From assembly GCA_039917655.1 (NCBI GenBank), contig JBDSJC010000021.1:1-58276 (forward strand): 58,276 bases of DNA, in the 5' to 3' direction. The notes beneath the pieces are model-generated. The model worked only from the letters and a program-made list of their open reading frames with translations, was not told the origin of the DNA and made no database searches. The position numbers and the translations under genes were made by a program. Shown here one piece after another: positions 17,158 to 25,289 of the stretch (position 1 is its first letter; every line of letters begins with the position of its first letter). Source of the DNA: PNKC01 sp039917655. GTDB taxonomy: Bacteria > Chloroflexota > Dehalococcoidia > Tepidiformales > Tepidiformaceae.

Positions 17158-17218
17158 GTTAGCGGCTAGCGGCTAACAATTGGGGCCAAAATCAGGACCC
17201 CGCGGGATTGCCGCGGGG
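17158..17218 (-). promoter_or_regulatory. Two hairpins in the cimA leader, possible attenuator
   Basis: On the minus strand CCCCGCGG and CCGCGGGG (17198-17218, 5-nt loop) form a strong hairpin. GTTAGC and GCTAAC (17158-17177, 8-nt loop) form a second. The strong hairpin lies inside the leader-peptide frame and the weaker one overlaps its stop. The second lacks a U tract, so control of transcription termination is not proven; ribosome-dependent folding could act another way. Confidence 0.4.
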
Positions 17219-17249
17219 AAGCTATCACCCTGGGTAGATGCGTTTGCAC
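17166..17249 (-). CDS. Putative branched-chain leader peptide upstream of cimA
   Basis: A 27-residue frame from GTG (17249) to TAG (17166) precedes cimA by 79 nt. Its peptide, MQTHLPRVIASPRQSRGVLI then LAPIVSR, contains a cluster of valine, leucine and isoleucine codons (GVLILAPIV), plus a further VI pair. That resembles the leader peptides of ilv and leu operons. TACAAT ends exactly 6 nt before the GTG, so the mRNA would be leaderless. The fit with an isoleucine-pathway gene is good, but one short frame can arise by chance. Confidence 0.45.
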   Translation of the reverse strand: MQTHLPRVIASPRQSRGVLILAPIVSR

Positions 17250-17255
17250 CCGCGG

Positions 17256-17261
17256 ATTGTA
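17256..17261 (-). promoter_or_regulatory. Putative -10 element (TACAAT) of the cimA leader
   Basis: TACAAT matches the consensus at five of six positions and ends 6 nt before the leader-peptide GTG. The -35 region at a 17-nt spacing is weak (CAACAC). Confidence 0.5.
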
Positions 17262-17486
17262 CCCCACTCCACGAGGCGGTGTTGCATCCCCTTCAGCGCC
17301 AGCATGTAGAAGAATGCCGACGCCACCACTCAGCACTCAGGCCGCGCAGCGGCGCACGTCACCGATCCGCGCCTTTACGATCTGAGGGCTGAGATCGATG
17401 TCTTCGAAGGGGTTGGTGTGAGACGGACCCATGGACAAAGCGTACCAGCTCGAAGCGCCGCGTAGGGCGTCAAGCGTGACAGATGC

Positions 17487-18326
17487 CTAGTCGAACCCGT
17501 CCTCGTCGGAATCAGCGTCCACCTCGGGGGTAGTGGCGTCTTCGTCACCGCTCTCGGTCCAGCCGTCCTCTGGTTCGTCCTCAACGTCATCATCGCCGAA
17601 CTCCACGTCGTCGCCGGCGCGGCGAAGCAAGTTTTTGCGGGTGTAGGCGCGGACCTCGGTCGCCCTCGCCTGGGGAAAGCTCACTTTGTCGATCATCGAC
17701 GGATGCTTGAACGTCTCGCGCAGCATCACTTTCAGCCCGCCCGCGGCCACCGTCACCATCGCCGCGGTGTACTGGTTCCCGGCAGCCATCATCTTCGAAA
17801 GACGCAAACCGACCCGCGGCTCCAGCATGCCGACGTACTCTCCGCCTACTGTTAGGACGTTTACAGCCTTGCCCTGGGCCTGTAGTTCGACGACGTCGCC
17901 GGCGTCCAGCAGCGCCGCGCGGCCGGCATCAGCTGCCTGCAGTTTCGCGACCGTGGACGCCCCCGTCTCTTCGACGAACAGGCGGGTGTCGAGCTGGCTC
18001 GGCGAAGCGTCTGCGAGAGACGTGTCGGCCATTGAGGCCAGGCGGTCCAGGTTGCGCCTGGCGATACTGTTCGTCGGGTCGAGTTCGATCGCCCGGCCGT
18101 ACTGCGCACGCGCCTCGGTGATAGCGCCGGTTTCGGAAAGGGCCTTGCCAAACCGGTTCAGCGCCTCTGGTTCGTCGCCAAAGGTCTTGAGGTACTCGCG
18201 ATTGACGTTCGCGGCTTCACCCCAGCGGCTGTTTACCGCCAGCTTCACCGCCTGATCGCTCATCTGTTTGCGGAGACGAGCGCGCTCGTCGGGGGACATC
18301 GTTTGGAGGTCTTGCTCATTGCTCAT
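17487..18326 (-). CDS. TPR-repeat protein with acidic tail
   Basis: A 279-residue cytoplasmic protein. Residues 10-110 contain tetratricopeptide-like helices (WGEAANVNREYLKTFGDEPEALNRFGKAL and ITEARAQYGRAIELDPTN). The middle part is a beta-rich domain of unknown type, and the final 40 residues are mostly D and E. TPR regions bind partner proteins. I chose the internal ATG at 18326, because the upstream codons are low-complexity and overlap the divergent YkgJ-type gene. The function is unknown. Confidence 0.75.
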   Translation of the reverse strand: MSNEQDLQTMSPDERARLRKQMSDQAVKLAVNSRWGEAANVNREYLKTFGDEPEALNRFGKALSETGAITEARAQYGRAIELDPTNSIARRNLDRLASMADTSLADASPSQLDTRLFVEETGASTVAKLQAADAGRAALLDAGDVVELQAQGKAVNVLTVGGEYVGMLEPRVGLRLSKMMAAGNQYTAAMVTVAAGGLKVMLRETFKHPSMIDKVSFPQARATEVRAYTRKNLLRRAGDDVEFGDDDVEDEPEDGWTESGDEDATTPEVDADSDEDGFD

Positions 18327-18445
18327 AAAAAGGGGCCCCTGCTGCCTCGCGGGGCGGCTAAGGATAAGGCCGGGCGCGGACTCGATCAATGCGGCCAAAC
18401 TCCGCGGCTGCCGCCGCTCCGCTTGCCGACCGCTACCATACTCGC

Positions 18446-19036
18446 GTGCCCCACCAACTCGTCCCCGCCGGCGCCTTGAAATCCGCCTGGGATCACGTTG
18501 CTTCACGCTACGCCGCATACGAACTCGTGTTGCCGGGGAGCGCGACGTTCGTCTGCCAGGCCGAACTCTGCGATGCCTATTGCTGCCGCGCCTACACGGT
18601 CAACCTCGGCGAAGCCGAGGTGCAGCGCATGGCCCGCGAAAGCCGCCTCGAACCCTCCCGTTTCCTCGAGTACTACGACGGCCTCCCCCTCGCCCTGCCG
18701 ATGGCTCAGCCGTTCCTCCTTCGGCGCGAAGAGAACCGCTGCGCGCTCCTCGGCGATGACCTGCGCTGCGGCCAGTACCACGGACGCCCGGACGCTTGCC
18801 GCCTCTATCCGCATTTCCTCGTGTTCATCAACCAAACCACCTGGAAGCCGGTTTACTCCGACACGGGTGGATTCGTTCGCGCGGTTGCGGCCTTCGTTGA
18901 GGGCCGTGAGGACGCCCTCGTCCCGCTCCTCCTGCGGCACGTGGAGTGCCCCGGATTCACCGGCTCGCCAATCGCGGAAGAGGCATGGTGGGAGCTGTTC
19001 GAATCGACTCGCGCGCTCCAATACGCCGATCTGTAG
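18446..19036 (+). CDS. YkgJ family cysteine cluster protein
   Basis: A 196-residue cytoplasmic protein of the YkgJ/CxxCxxCC family, thought to bind zinc or an iron-sulfur cluster. The cysteine set is visible: CQAELCDAYCC near residue 35, CALLGDDLRCGQYHGRPDACRLYPH near residues 90-115, and a later CPGF. The GTG start is preferred because TACCAT ends 6 nt upstream, the recurring leaderless arrangement; ATG 18389 is the alternative. It is divergent from the TPR gene. Family function is unclear. Confidence 0.85.
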   Translation: MPHQLVPAGALKSAWDHVASRYAAYELVLPGSATFVCQAELCDAYCCRAYTVNLGEAEVQRMARESRLEPSRFLEYYDGLPLALPMAQPFLLRREENRCALLGDDLRCGQYHGRPDACRLYPHFLVFINQTTWKPVYSDTGGFVRAVAAFVEGREDALVPLLLRHVECPGFTGSPIAEEAWWELFESTRALQYADL

Positions 19037-19105
19037 CTCCATCATTGGTCCGGGCGATTGCCGCCGAACTCCGTTACTCTCGGACGTGAGGTACGTTCTC
19101 TCCCC

Positions 19106-20041
19106 GTGACCACTCGCCAACTTCTCGTCCTCCTCGGCCTCGGCGCCCTCTGGGGAGGCTCCTTCCTGTTCATCAAGGTGCTCGTCGATGCGAATATCGA
19201 GCCGCTCGGCGTCAGCGCGTCTCGCACCGGCCTCGGATTCCTCACCATCGCCCCGTTCGCCTGGGCCGCCCGCGCCCGGTTCCCCCGCGACCGGCGGAGT
19301 TGGCTGCTGCTCGCCGGACTCGGCCTCCTCAACTTCGCGCTGCCCTGGACGCTTTTCGGCATTGCCGCCCAGCATGCCCCCAGCGGCGCATCGAGCATCG
19401 CCAACTCCAGCCAGCCGCTCTGGAGCGCGATCTTCGGCACCATCCTCCTGAAGACAGATCGCCTGAACGGCATCCGTCTCCTCGGACTCTTCGTCGGCTT
19501 CGCCGGCGTCCTCCTCCTCATGGGCGGCGACATGCTGAACGCTGGCAGCTCCGGTTCAACAGCGGTCCTCGTCATGCTAGCCGCGACCATGTGCTACGGC
19601 ATTTCGGCCGTGTCTATTCGCCGCTTCCTCTCCCACGTCCCGGCGGTTGCCCTCGCCCTCGGACAGATCGGGTTCGCCACGCTCTACCTCTGGCCGGCCG
19701 CGCTCGTCACCGGCGCGTTCGCGACCGCTCAGATGGGCGCCGGCCAGTGGGTGAGCCTCTTTGCGCTCGGCTGCGCCGGGTCGGGCATCGGCGTGATCGC
19801 CTACATGTGGCTCATCGGCGAAGTCGGCCCGGTGCGCGCGGCCGTCGTCACCTACCTCATGCCGCCGCTGGGCGTCTTCCTTGGCTGGCTGGTGCTGGGC
19901 GAACCGGTCGGCTGGAACCTGCTCGGCGGACTGGCCTGCGTGGTTGCGGGCGTGGCCCTTGTCCAGGGGCTGCCCATCCGCCGATGGGTCTTGCGCCCCG
20001 CCAGCCGCGGCCCTGCGGCGGTCGCCTCGCCGATCGACTGA
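19106..20041 (+). CDS. EamA/DMT family transporter
   Basis: A 311-residue membrane protein with ten hydrophobic helices in two repeated EamA halves, typical of drug/metabolite transporters that export amino acids or other small metabolites. The first half begins with LLVLLGLGALWGGSFLFIKV; the second ends with the conserved LMPPLGVFLGWLVLGEPVGW. I chose GTG 19106, with TACGTT ending 8 nt upstream; a longer TTG start is possible but has no support. It is 62 nt upstream of the enoyl-CoA hydratase gene. The substrate is unknown. Confidence 0.9.
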   Translation: MTTRQLLVLLGLGALWGGSFLFIKVLVDANIEPLGVSASRTGLGFLTIAPFAWAARARFPRDRRSWLLLAGLGLLNFALPWTLFGIAAQHAPSGASSIANSSQPLWSAIFGTILLKTDRLNGIRLLGLFVGFAGVLLLMGGDMLNAGSSGSTAVLVMLAATMCYGISAVSIRRFLSHVPAVALALGQIGFATLYLWPAALVTGAFATAQMGAGQWVSLFALGCAGSGIGVIAYMWLIGEVGPVRAAVVTYLMPPLGVFLGWLVLGEPVGWNLLGGLACVVAGVALVQGLPIRRWVLRPASRGPAAVASPID

Positions 20042-20103
20042 CTGGCGCCGCCCGCCACGTTGCCGCTAGGCTTCGGACACACCACCACCGTTTTGGAGAA
20101 GCG

Positions 20104-20949
20104 ATGCCCGGAACTCAACCCGTGATCCCACCACCCTCGCTCGATGACGTGCTCTACGAGAAGCGCGAAGCCTACGCCGTCATCACGCTCAACCGCCCGG
20201 TCGTCCTGAACGCGATTAACTGGTCGATCAACCGCCGACTGCACTGGGCGGTCGAGAAAGCGGCCGCCGATGATGACGTTAGGGCCGTCATCCTTACCGG
20301 CGCCGGCCGCGCCTTCTGCGCCGGCGGCGATATCCAATCCACGCCCCCCGACGACGACCTGCCGACGCCCTCCACCATGCAGATCATCATGGCCATCTGG
20401 CAGATGCCGAAGCCGGTGATTGCCGCCGTCCGGGGTTACGCTGTCGGCCAGGGATGCGAGTTGGCTGGCATGTGCGACCTCACGGTCGCCGCCGATGACG
20501 CCGTCTTCGGCGAGGTTCAGATTCGCCACGGCTTTGGCCCGCCCATCCTCATCACCCCGTATCTCGTGGGGATGAAGCAGGCGAAAGAGATCCTTATGCT
20601 CGGCGAGCGCTACAGCGCCCAGGAGGCGATGCGCCTCGGGCTCGTGAACAGAGTCGTCCCGGCTGGTGAGCTGATGAACGCGGCCGAAGAGATGGCCAAG
20701 AAGCTCGTCTCGCTCCCGGCAAAGACCGTGAGCATGAACAAACTGTTGGTGAACCGGACGTACGAACTGGCGGGTTTCCGCGACGGCCTGGGCTACCGCT
20801 CAGACCCCGCAATTGCCGAAGCTACCGGGCAGGCGCCTGCTGATGCCGACCCGCACCTCAAGGTGCTGCGCGAACAGGGCTGGGAAGCTTTCCGCAAGTC
20901 CCGCGACGCCGTCTACGGCGAAACAGACGTGGCTGGCCCGCCGAGCTAA
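20104..20949 (+). CDS. Enoyl-CoA hydratase/isomerase family protein
   Basis: A 281-residue crotonase-fold enzyme that should act on acyl-CoA substrates. The CoA-binding LTGAGRAFCAGGDI, the oxyanion-hole segment AVRGYAVGQGCELAGMCDL and the following DDAVFGEVQIRHGFGPP are present. The glutamate pair of true hydratases is only partly clear (GEVQ), so an isomerase or other crotonase reaction is possible. GGAG lies before the ATG. Its stop overlaps the stop of the convergent histidine kinase by 4 nt. It could be co-transcribed with the EamA gene. Confidence 0.88.
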   Translation: MPGTQPVIPPPSLDDVLYEKREAYAVITLNRPVVLNAINWSINRRLHWAVEKAAADDDVRAVILTGAGRAFCAGGDIQSTPPDDDLPTPSTMQIIMAIWQMPKPVIAAVRGYAVGQGCELAGMCDLTVAADDAVFGEVQIRHGFGPPILITPYLVGMKQAKEILMLGERYSAQEAMRLGLVNRVVPAGELMNAAEEMAKKLVSLPAKTVSMNKLLVNRTYELAGFRDGLGYRSDPAIAEATGQAPADADPHLKVLREQGWEAFRKSRDAVYGETDVAGPPS

Positions 20950-22187
20950 CTGGCCGCCGGCAGGCTAAACGCCACGGTCGCCCCGCTACCGGGAGTCGGC
21001 TCGATCCAGATGCGACCCCCGTGGGCCTCCACGATGCCGCGAGCGATCGCCAGGCCCAGCCCGCTCCCCGCTCCGTCCCGCGCGCGCGCCCGGTCTCCGC
21101 GATAGAACCGGTCGAACACGAACGGGGCGTCTTCGCTCGCAATCCCCTCGCCGCTATCGCACACCGAGAGTTGCACCGCGTCGCCGGCAGGTTCGCTTCG
21201 CAGCACGATCGTGCCGTCGCTCGGCGTGTGCCGGATGGCGTTCTGGAGCAGGTTGTAGAGCACCCGGGACAGCCGATGTGGATCTGCCTGGATTGGCAGG
21301 GTGCCAGGTTGCCGGTCGTAGGCGAGGCGGATGCCCGCCCGCTCAACCTGCGCCCGGAACGCATCGACCGTCTCCGCCACCACGTCTTCCACGCGCAGCG
21401 TCTCCAACCGCAGGTGAAGTTCGCCGCTTTCTATCGTCGTCAGTTCGAACAGGTCGTCGATAAGCATGGACAGTCGCTGAATCTCAGATGAGATCGATGC
21501 CAGGTAGCGGTCCTGTGTGGCGGTGTCCGAAACCACGCCGTCCGTGATCGCTTCCACCATCACGCGCATCGCCGCCAGGGGTGTGCGGAGGTCGTGCGAG
21601 ATCGCCGCGAACAGGTCGCGCCGGGCACCCTCCAGGTCATCCCGGTCGCGGCGTGCCTGCTCCAGTGAGCCGGCCATGCTGTTGAACGCCGTCGCCAGCC
21701 GCGAGATTTCGTCGGCTCCATCCACTGGCACGCGGGCCGCGAGATCCCCTGCCGCAATGCGCGATGTGCCCGCTTCCAAGCGCTCGAACCGTTTGCTCAC
21801 AATGCTCGCCATCAGCTGGGCCGGGCCCACCGTCGCCAGCACCGCGAACCCGCAGAGCACCAGTAGGAGGCGGAAATCGTGCGGGCTGAGGAACATCAGC
21901 GCCGCCGCGACAAAGATGTTCAGGACCAGCCCGAGAAGCCCGATTGCTGCAAAGGCCGTTAGCTGCCAGCGCAACGGCAGGCGGGCCGTCCAGCGCGGCG
22001 CCAGCATCGCCGCTCCCGCCCCCGCGATGCCCGTGACCCCCAGCGTGATCCCGAGGATCGCCAGGTCTGCCCCAGGAGGACCGAATAGCAGCTGCGTCGC
22101 GACGGTCGCCAACAGAGTGGCGACGCCGACGCTGGCCCAGGCGACCATCAGCGGGAAAGCTCGCCGGGGGGCTGTCAGTTCTCCCAT
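20946..22187 (-). CDS. HAMP-type sensor histidine kinase
   Basis: A 413-residue membrane histidine kinase. Four hydrophobic helices occupy residues 13-120 with little periplasmic domain between them, followed by HAMP (about 133-185), HisKA with the phospho-accepting histidine in AAISHDLRTPLAAMRV, and a HATPase domain with N box YNLLQNAIRHTPS, DSGEGI and GAGSGLGLAIARGIVEAHGG. Its start overlaps the response regulator gene by 13 nt, so the pair is translationally coupled. The signal is unknown; a sensor of membrane state is plausible because a large sensor domain is missing. Confidence 0.93.
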   Translation of the reverse strand: MGELTAPRRAFPLMVAWASVGVATLLATVATQLLFGPPGADLAILGITLGVTGIAGAGAAMLAPRWTARLPLRWQLTAFAAIGLLGLVLNIFVAAALMFLSPHDFRLLLVLCGFAVLATVGPAQLMASIVSKRFERLEAGTSRIAAGDLAARVPVDGADEISRLATAFNSMAGSLEQARRDRDDLEGARRDLFAAISHDLRTPLAAMRVMVEAITDGVVSDTATQDRYLASISSEIQRLSMLIDDLFELTTIESGELHLRLETLRVEDVVAETVDAFRAQVERAGIRLAYDRQPGTLPIQADPHRLSRVLYNLLQNAIRHTPSDGTIVLRSEPAGDAVQLSVCDSGEGIASEDAPFVFDRFYRGDRARARDGAGSGLGLAIARGIVEAHGGRIWIEPTPGSGATVAFSLPAAS

Positions 22188-22864
22188 CGGTAACCCGATC
22201 CCCAGACCGTCTTAATGTGCTTCGGGTTGTCTGGCTCTGCCTCAACCTTTGTGCGAAGGCGGCGGATGTGTACGGTCACCGTGCTCGAATCGCCGAACCA
22301 CTCGTACTTCCAAACGCGTTCCAGCAGCTGCTCGCGCGAAAACACCTCGCCGGGGTGCGTCATCAAGTAGACCAGCAAGTCGAACTCGCGCGTCGTCAGC
22401 TCAGTCGATGCCCCGCCGACCGTCACTGTGCGCGCCCGCGGGTCGGCGACGATCTCGCCGGCGGAAACGCGCTCTCCGGGCTGCGCGATGCCGCCATCGA
22501 AGGTGCGCCGCAGCACCGCCTTTACACGCATGACCAACTCCCTCGGGCTAAACGGCTTCGAAAGGTAGTCGTCCGCCCCGGATTCGAATCCCGCGATGCG
22601 GTCCATCTCGTCGCCCCGCGCTGTCAACATGATGATCGGCGTCTTTGAGGATTCGCGGATGCGCCGGCAGACCTCCATCCCGTTCACCTGCGGCAGCATC
22701 AGGTCCAGCACCACGAGATGTGGGCGCATGTCAGCGAAGGCATCCATCGCTGCGGCGCCATCGGCTGCCGTGCGCACCGCGTAGCCCTCTCGCTGGAGGT
22801 AACGTTCGACAACTTCGGTGACCATCGGTTCGTCGTCCACGACGAGAATGCGGGCGGCTTCCAT
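22175..22864 (-). CDS. OmpR/PhoB-family response regulator
   Basis: A 229-residue transcription factor. The receiver domain has DDEP near the start, the phospho-accepting aspartate in VLDLMLPQVNG, TARGDE, and the lysine in LSKPFSPREL. The C-terminal winged helix ends with DSSTVTVHIRRLRTKVE and VWGSGYRW. GATAAT ends 6 nt before the ATG. The histidine kinase gene follows with overlap. It lies 59 nt downstream of the glycosyltransferase operon end, so read-through or control of that operon is possible, but no target site is identified. Confidence 0.94.
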   Translation of the reverse strand: MEAARILVVDDEPMVTEVVERYLQREGYAVRTAADGAAAMDAFADMRPHLVVLDLMLPQVNGMEVCRRIRESSKTPIIMLTARGDEMDRIAGFESGADDYLSKPFSPRELVMRVKAVLRRTFDGGIAQPGERVSAGEIVADPRARTVTVGGASTELTTREFDLLVYLMTHPGEVFSREQLLERVWKYEWFGDSSTVTVHIRRLRTKVEAEPDNPKHIKTVWGSGYRWEN

Positions 22865-22870
22865 ACGACC

Positions 22871-22876
22871 ATTATC
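22871..22876 (-). promoter_or_regulatory. Putative -10 element of the response regulator gene
   Basis: GATAAT, five of six consensus bases, ends 6 nt before the ATG at 22864. This suggests a leaderless mRNA that starts between the upstream operon and the two-component genes. Confidence 0.45.
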
Positions 22877-22923
22877 CTAGCTCGCCCGGCAACCCCGTAT
22901 CTGAACAGAAGATGAACGGCGAA

Positions 22924-23823
22924 CTATGCCGGTTCTGTTGTTGTGCGCTTGCGCGCGCTCACCGCCGCTACCACCGCGCCCACGCCCACCGTTAGAAGCA
23001 GCACCGGCCAGGCGAGCAGCCACGCCGCCACCAGCACCCCGGAACTGGACGGCGCCTGTACCCACAACCAAACGCTGAACAGCAGCAGCAACGCGAGCCC
23101 CACCAGGCCTCCCGCGAGCACCGGCGCAGACGGGCGCGTGAACCCAGGGACCGCCACCGCCGCAATCGTCCGCAGAATCCTGTACCCGGCTTTCAGCGAT
23201 CCGGCCAGGTTGCCGCTCACTTTCGATTCGCCGCCCGCGCGATGCCGGTAGCCAACCTCAACCTCCGCGATGGTCAATTCGTCGCGTGCCGCCTTGGCCA
23301 GCATCTCCACGGTCCAGCCATACGTCTTCTGGCGCAGGTCGAGCGTTGCGAGCGCATCGGCTGTCACTGCCTTCAGCGGCGAAAGGTCGTGCACACGCGT
23401 CCCCCAAATCGTCCCGATCAGCATTCCACTAAGGAAATTGCCGAAGCGGGCCGCCGGGGCGATCGACCCCTTCTCTACGCCCGCTCCCTTGCGGACCCCA
23501 AGTGCCAGGGCGGCTCCTGAGTGAATCGCCGCAAGCAGCGCCGGGATGTCTTCCGGACGGTCGCTGCCATCGGCGTCCATGAAAGCGAAGACCTCGGTGT
23601 CGGAGGGCGCGCCCGCGATCCCTGCCTCGCACGCCCGCCCGTAGCCGGCCCGCGGCTCCCAAACCGTCTGCGCGCCAGCCTCCCGCGCCCATTCGGCCGT
23701 CGCATCGGTGCTGCCGTTGTCCACCACAATCACCGTGCCATCAAAGTGTTGCCGCACCTCACCGATCACCTTACGGATCGTCTCGGCTTCGTTTCGCGCG
23801 GGCATAATCAGCGTGACGTTCAT
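22924..23823 (-). CDS. Family-2 glycosyltransferase with C-terminal membrane helices
   Basis: A 299-residue GT-A enzyme resembling polyprenol-phosphate sugar transferases. The fold begins with LIMPARNEAETI, has VVDNGSTDATAE, and the acceptor loop AFMDADGSDRPEDI with the DxD-type metal motif, then the DLSPLKAV segment. Residues about 235-290 form two membrane helices. The ATG at 23823 overlaps the preceding stop by 4 nt (ATGA). It is the last gene of the five-gene operon, so it probably glycosylates or builds a lipid-linked product related to the radical SAM enzyme's pathway. Confidence 0.88.
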   Translation of the reverse strand: MNVTLIMPARNEAETIRKVIGEVRQHFDGTVIVVDNGSTDATAEWAREAGAQTVWEPRAGYGRACEAGIAGAPSDTEVFAFMDADGSDRPEDIPALLAAIHSGAALALGVRKGAGVEKGSIAPAARFGNFLSGMLIGTIWGTRVHDLSPLKAVTADALATLDLRQKTYGWTVEMLAKAARDELTIAEVEVGYRHRAGGESKVSGNLAGSLKAGYRILRTIAAVAVPGFTRPSAPVLAGGLVGLALLLLFSVWLWVQAPSSSGVLVAAWLLAWPVLLLTVGVGAVVAAVSARKRTTTEPA

Positions 23824-25286
23824 CGGATCCTCCTGAAGACTTCCACCCCGTCGCGGTCGTAGACCTGCTCGAAGGTCGCCCGGACGTTGGCCAGGGCGGC
23901 GTCGTAGCCAGCTGAGACAGCCTGCGTGCTGCGATGCGTGTAGCGGTCCACCACCACCCATTCGACCCTTGCCGCCGCCTGCGGGAACTCCCACGCGTTC
24001 GCCCGCTGCGAGAGGCGCGGGAGCAGACTTGACTGCGCTGATACCTCTTGCATCGCGTCGTTCGGTACCATCTCGAGCCCTTCACGTAACGCCGCGAGAT
24101 GGGTGGACGACGGGCCATGTTGCCGTTCGGCTTGCGGCGAAAACGGGCTCAACGCCAGGAAGCCAATGAACACCGGAAGGAGGACTGCCCCCGCCACAAC
24201 GGGCAGCGCAAAGCGGCGCAAGGCGGGCCGCGCCCCAAGCACCCCAAGAAGCACTGCCAGCGGGATCACCTCGGCGCTGTAGTGCAGCTCCAGCGCACGC
24301 TGTTCTGGGTGCGAAGCCAGTAGCGCGACAGCCAGCCCCGGTAGCAGAAACACCAGCAGCCGCGGCCGCAATGCCGCCAATGGCGCCGACGCCCCGAGGA
24401 ACAACGCCATCGTCCACAACTGCGCCGGCGCGAACAGGTGCCCGGGGATAACCCAGGGGTGCGTGAGCAAACGCGGCAGGAACTGCGATTGCCGCGTCGT
24501 ATCTACGAGGTAGCCGTAGCGTTCGACCAGGTCACTGGACGCGCCTCCGCGGACTATTGGCATGATGATCACCACCGCAATGAACGCGTAGGCGACCGCA
24601 ATCACGCCGGTCACCATGGCCTCCCGGCGCGCACCTTCAAACCACAGCACCGCCGCCAGCGCCAGCGCGACGAACGCCGCGTCCTCCTTAAAGAGCAAGG
24701 TCGAAAGAGCCAGCACGGCGGCCAGCCGGTAGCGCTTGGCTGCCATGGCCCAGGCTGCGCCAAACACGGGCAGCGCCACCATTACCTCGGGGTGAAAGTC
24801 GAAATCCAATGCGCGGTGGAGGTACGGGTTGAGCAAATAGCTGGCCGCGACGGCAGTCGAAAGCGCTGCCGGAAGCCCGAATCGCCGCGAGGCTGCGTAG
24901 AGCGGGATCGCCGCGCCAGCGGCCATAATCGCCTGGGTTGCCAACAGCATCGGCGGCCCTGCCCCCAGCCAATAGGCGGGCACGAACAGCAGCAGGATTG
25001 GCTCCAGGTGCTGACCGGCGAAGTTGTAGCCCACGAACGTTGTCTGAAACCATCCGCCGCGCGAGGTGTTCCAGATGATCTGGTCGAAGAACGCCAGGTC
25101 GAAGGCGTTCGTGCGGTAGTTGTCCCACCGGCTCTGCGCGTTCGCCACGAACGCCGCCGCCACCACCCCGGCGGCGAGCACGACAGCGACCGCCCACCAG
25201 CTGTCCTTCCTGGCCCAGAGCCGCGCACCAGTGCGTCCCCGGACTTGCGGCGCAGCGGCTGCCGTCTGGTCGGCAAACACGTTCAT
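23820..25286 (-). CDS. DUF2079 multi-spanning membrane protein
   Basis: A 488-residue membrane protein with about ten to twelve helices. The family signature is strong: WDNYRTNAFDLAFFDQIIWN near residue 55 and then FVGYNFAGQHLEPILLLFVP. DUF2079 proteins look like GT-C-fold membrane glycosyltransferases, with aspartates in the first external loop, but the substrate is unknown. The gene begins 3 nt after the radical SAM stop and overlaps the glycosyltransferase gene by 4 nt. In this operon it may transfer a sugar from a polyprenol carrier. Confidence 0.88.
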   Translation of the reverse strand: MNVFADQTAAAAPQVRGRTGARLWARKDSWWAVAVVLAAGVVAAAFVANAQSRWDNYRTNAFDLAFFDQIIWNTSRGGWFQTTFVGYNFAGQHLEPILLLFVPAYWLGAGPPMLLATQAIMAAGAAIPLYAASRRFGLPAALSTAVAASYLLNPYLHRALDFDFHPEVMVALPVFGAAWAMAAKRYRLAAVLALSTLLFKEDAAFVALALAAVLWFEGARREAMVTGVIAVAYAFIAVVIIMPIVRGGASSDLVERYGYLVDTTRQSQFLPRLLTHPWVIPGHLFAPAQLWTMALFLGASAPLAALRPRLLVFLLPGLAVALLASHPEQRALELHYSAEVIPLAVLLGVLGARPALRRFALPVVAGAVLLPVFIGFLALSPFSPQAERQHGPSSTHLAALREGLEMVPNDAMQEVSAQSSLLPRLSQRANAWEFPQAAARVEWVVVDRYTHRSTQAVSAGYDAALANVRATFEQVYDRDGVEVFRRIR

Positions 25287-25289
25287 TGG

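Noticed and set aside
17198..17249. T-box riboswitch upstream of cimA
   Set aside because: AGGGTG and a GC-rich hairpin look similar at first sight, but the conserved GGNACCGCG order and specifier loop are missing. The branched-chain leader peptide is the better reading.
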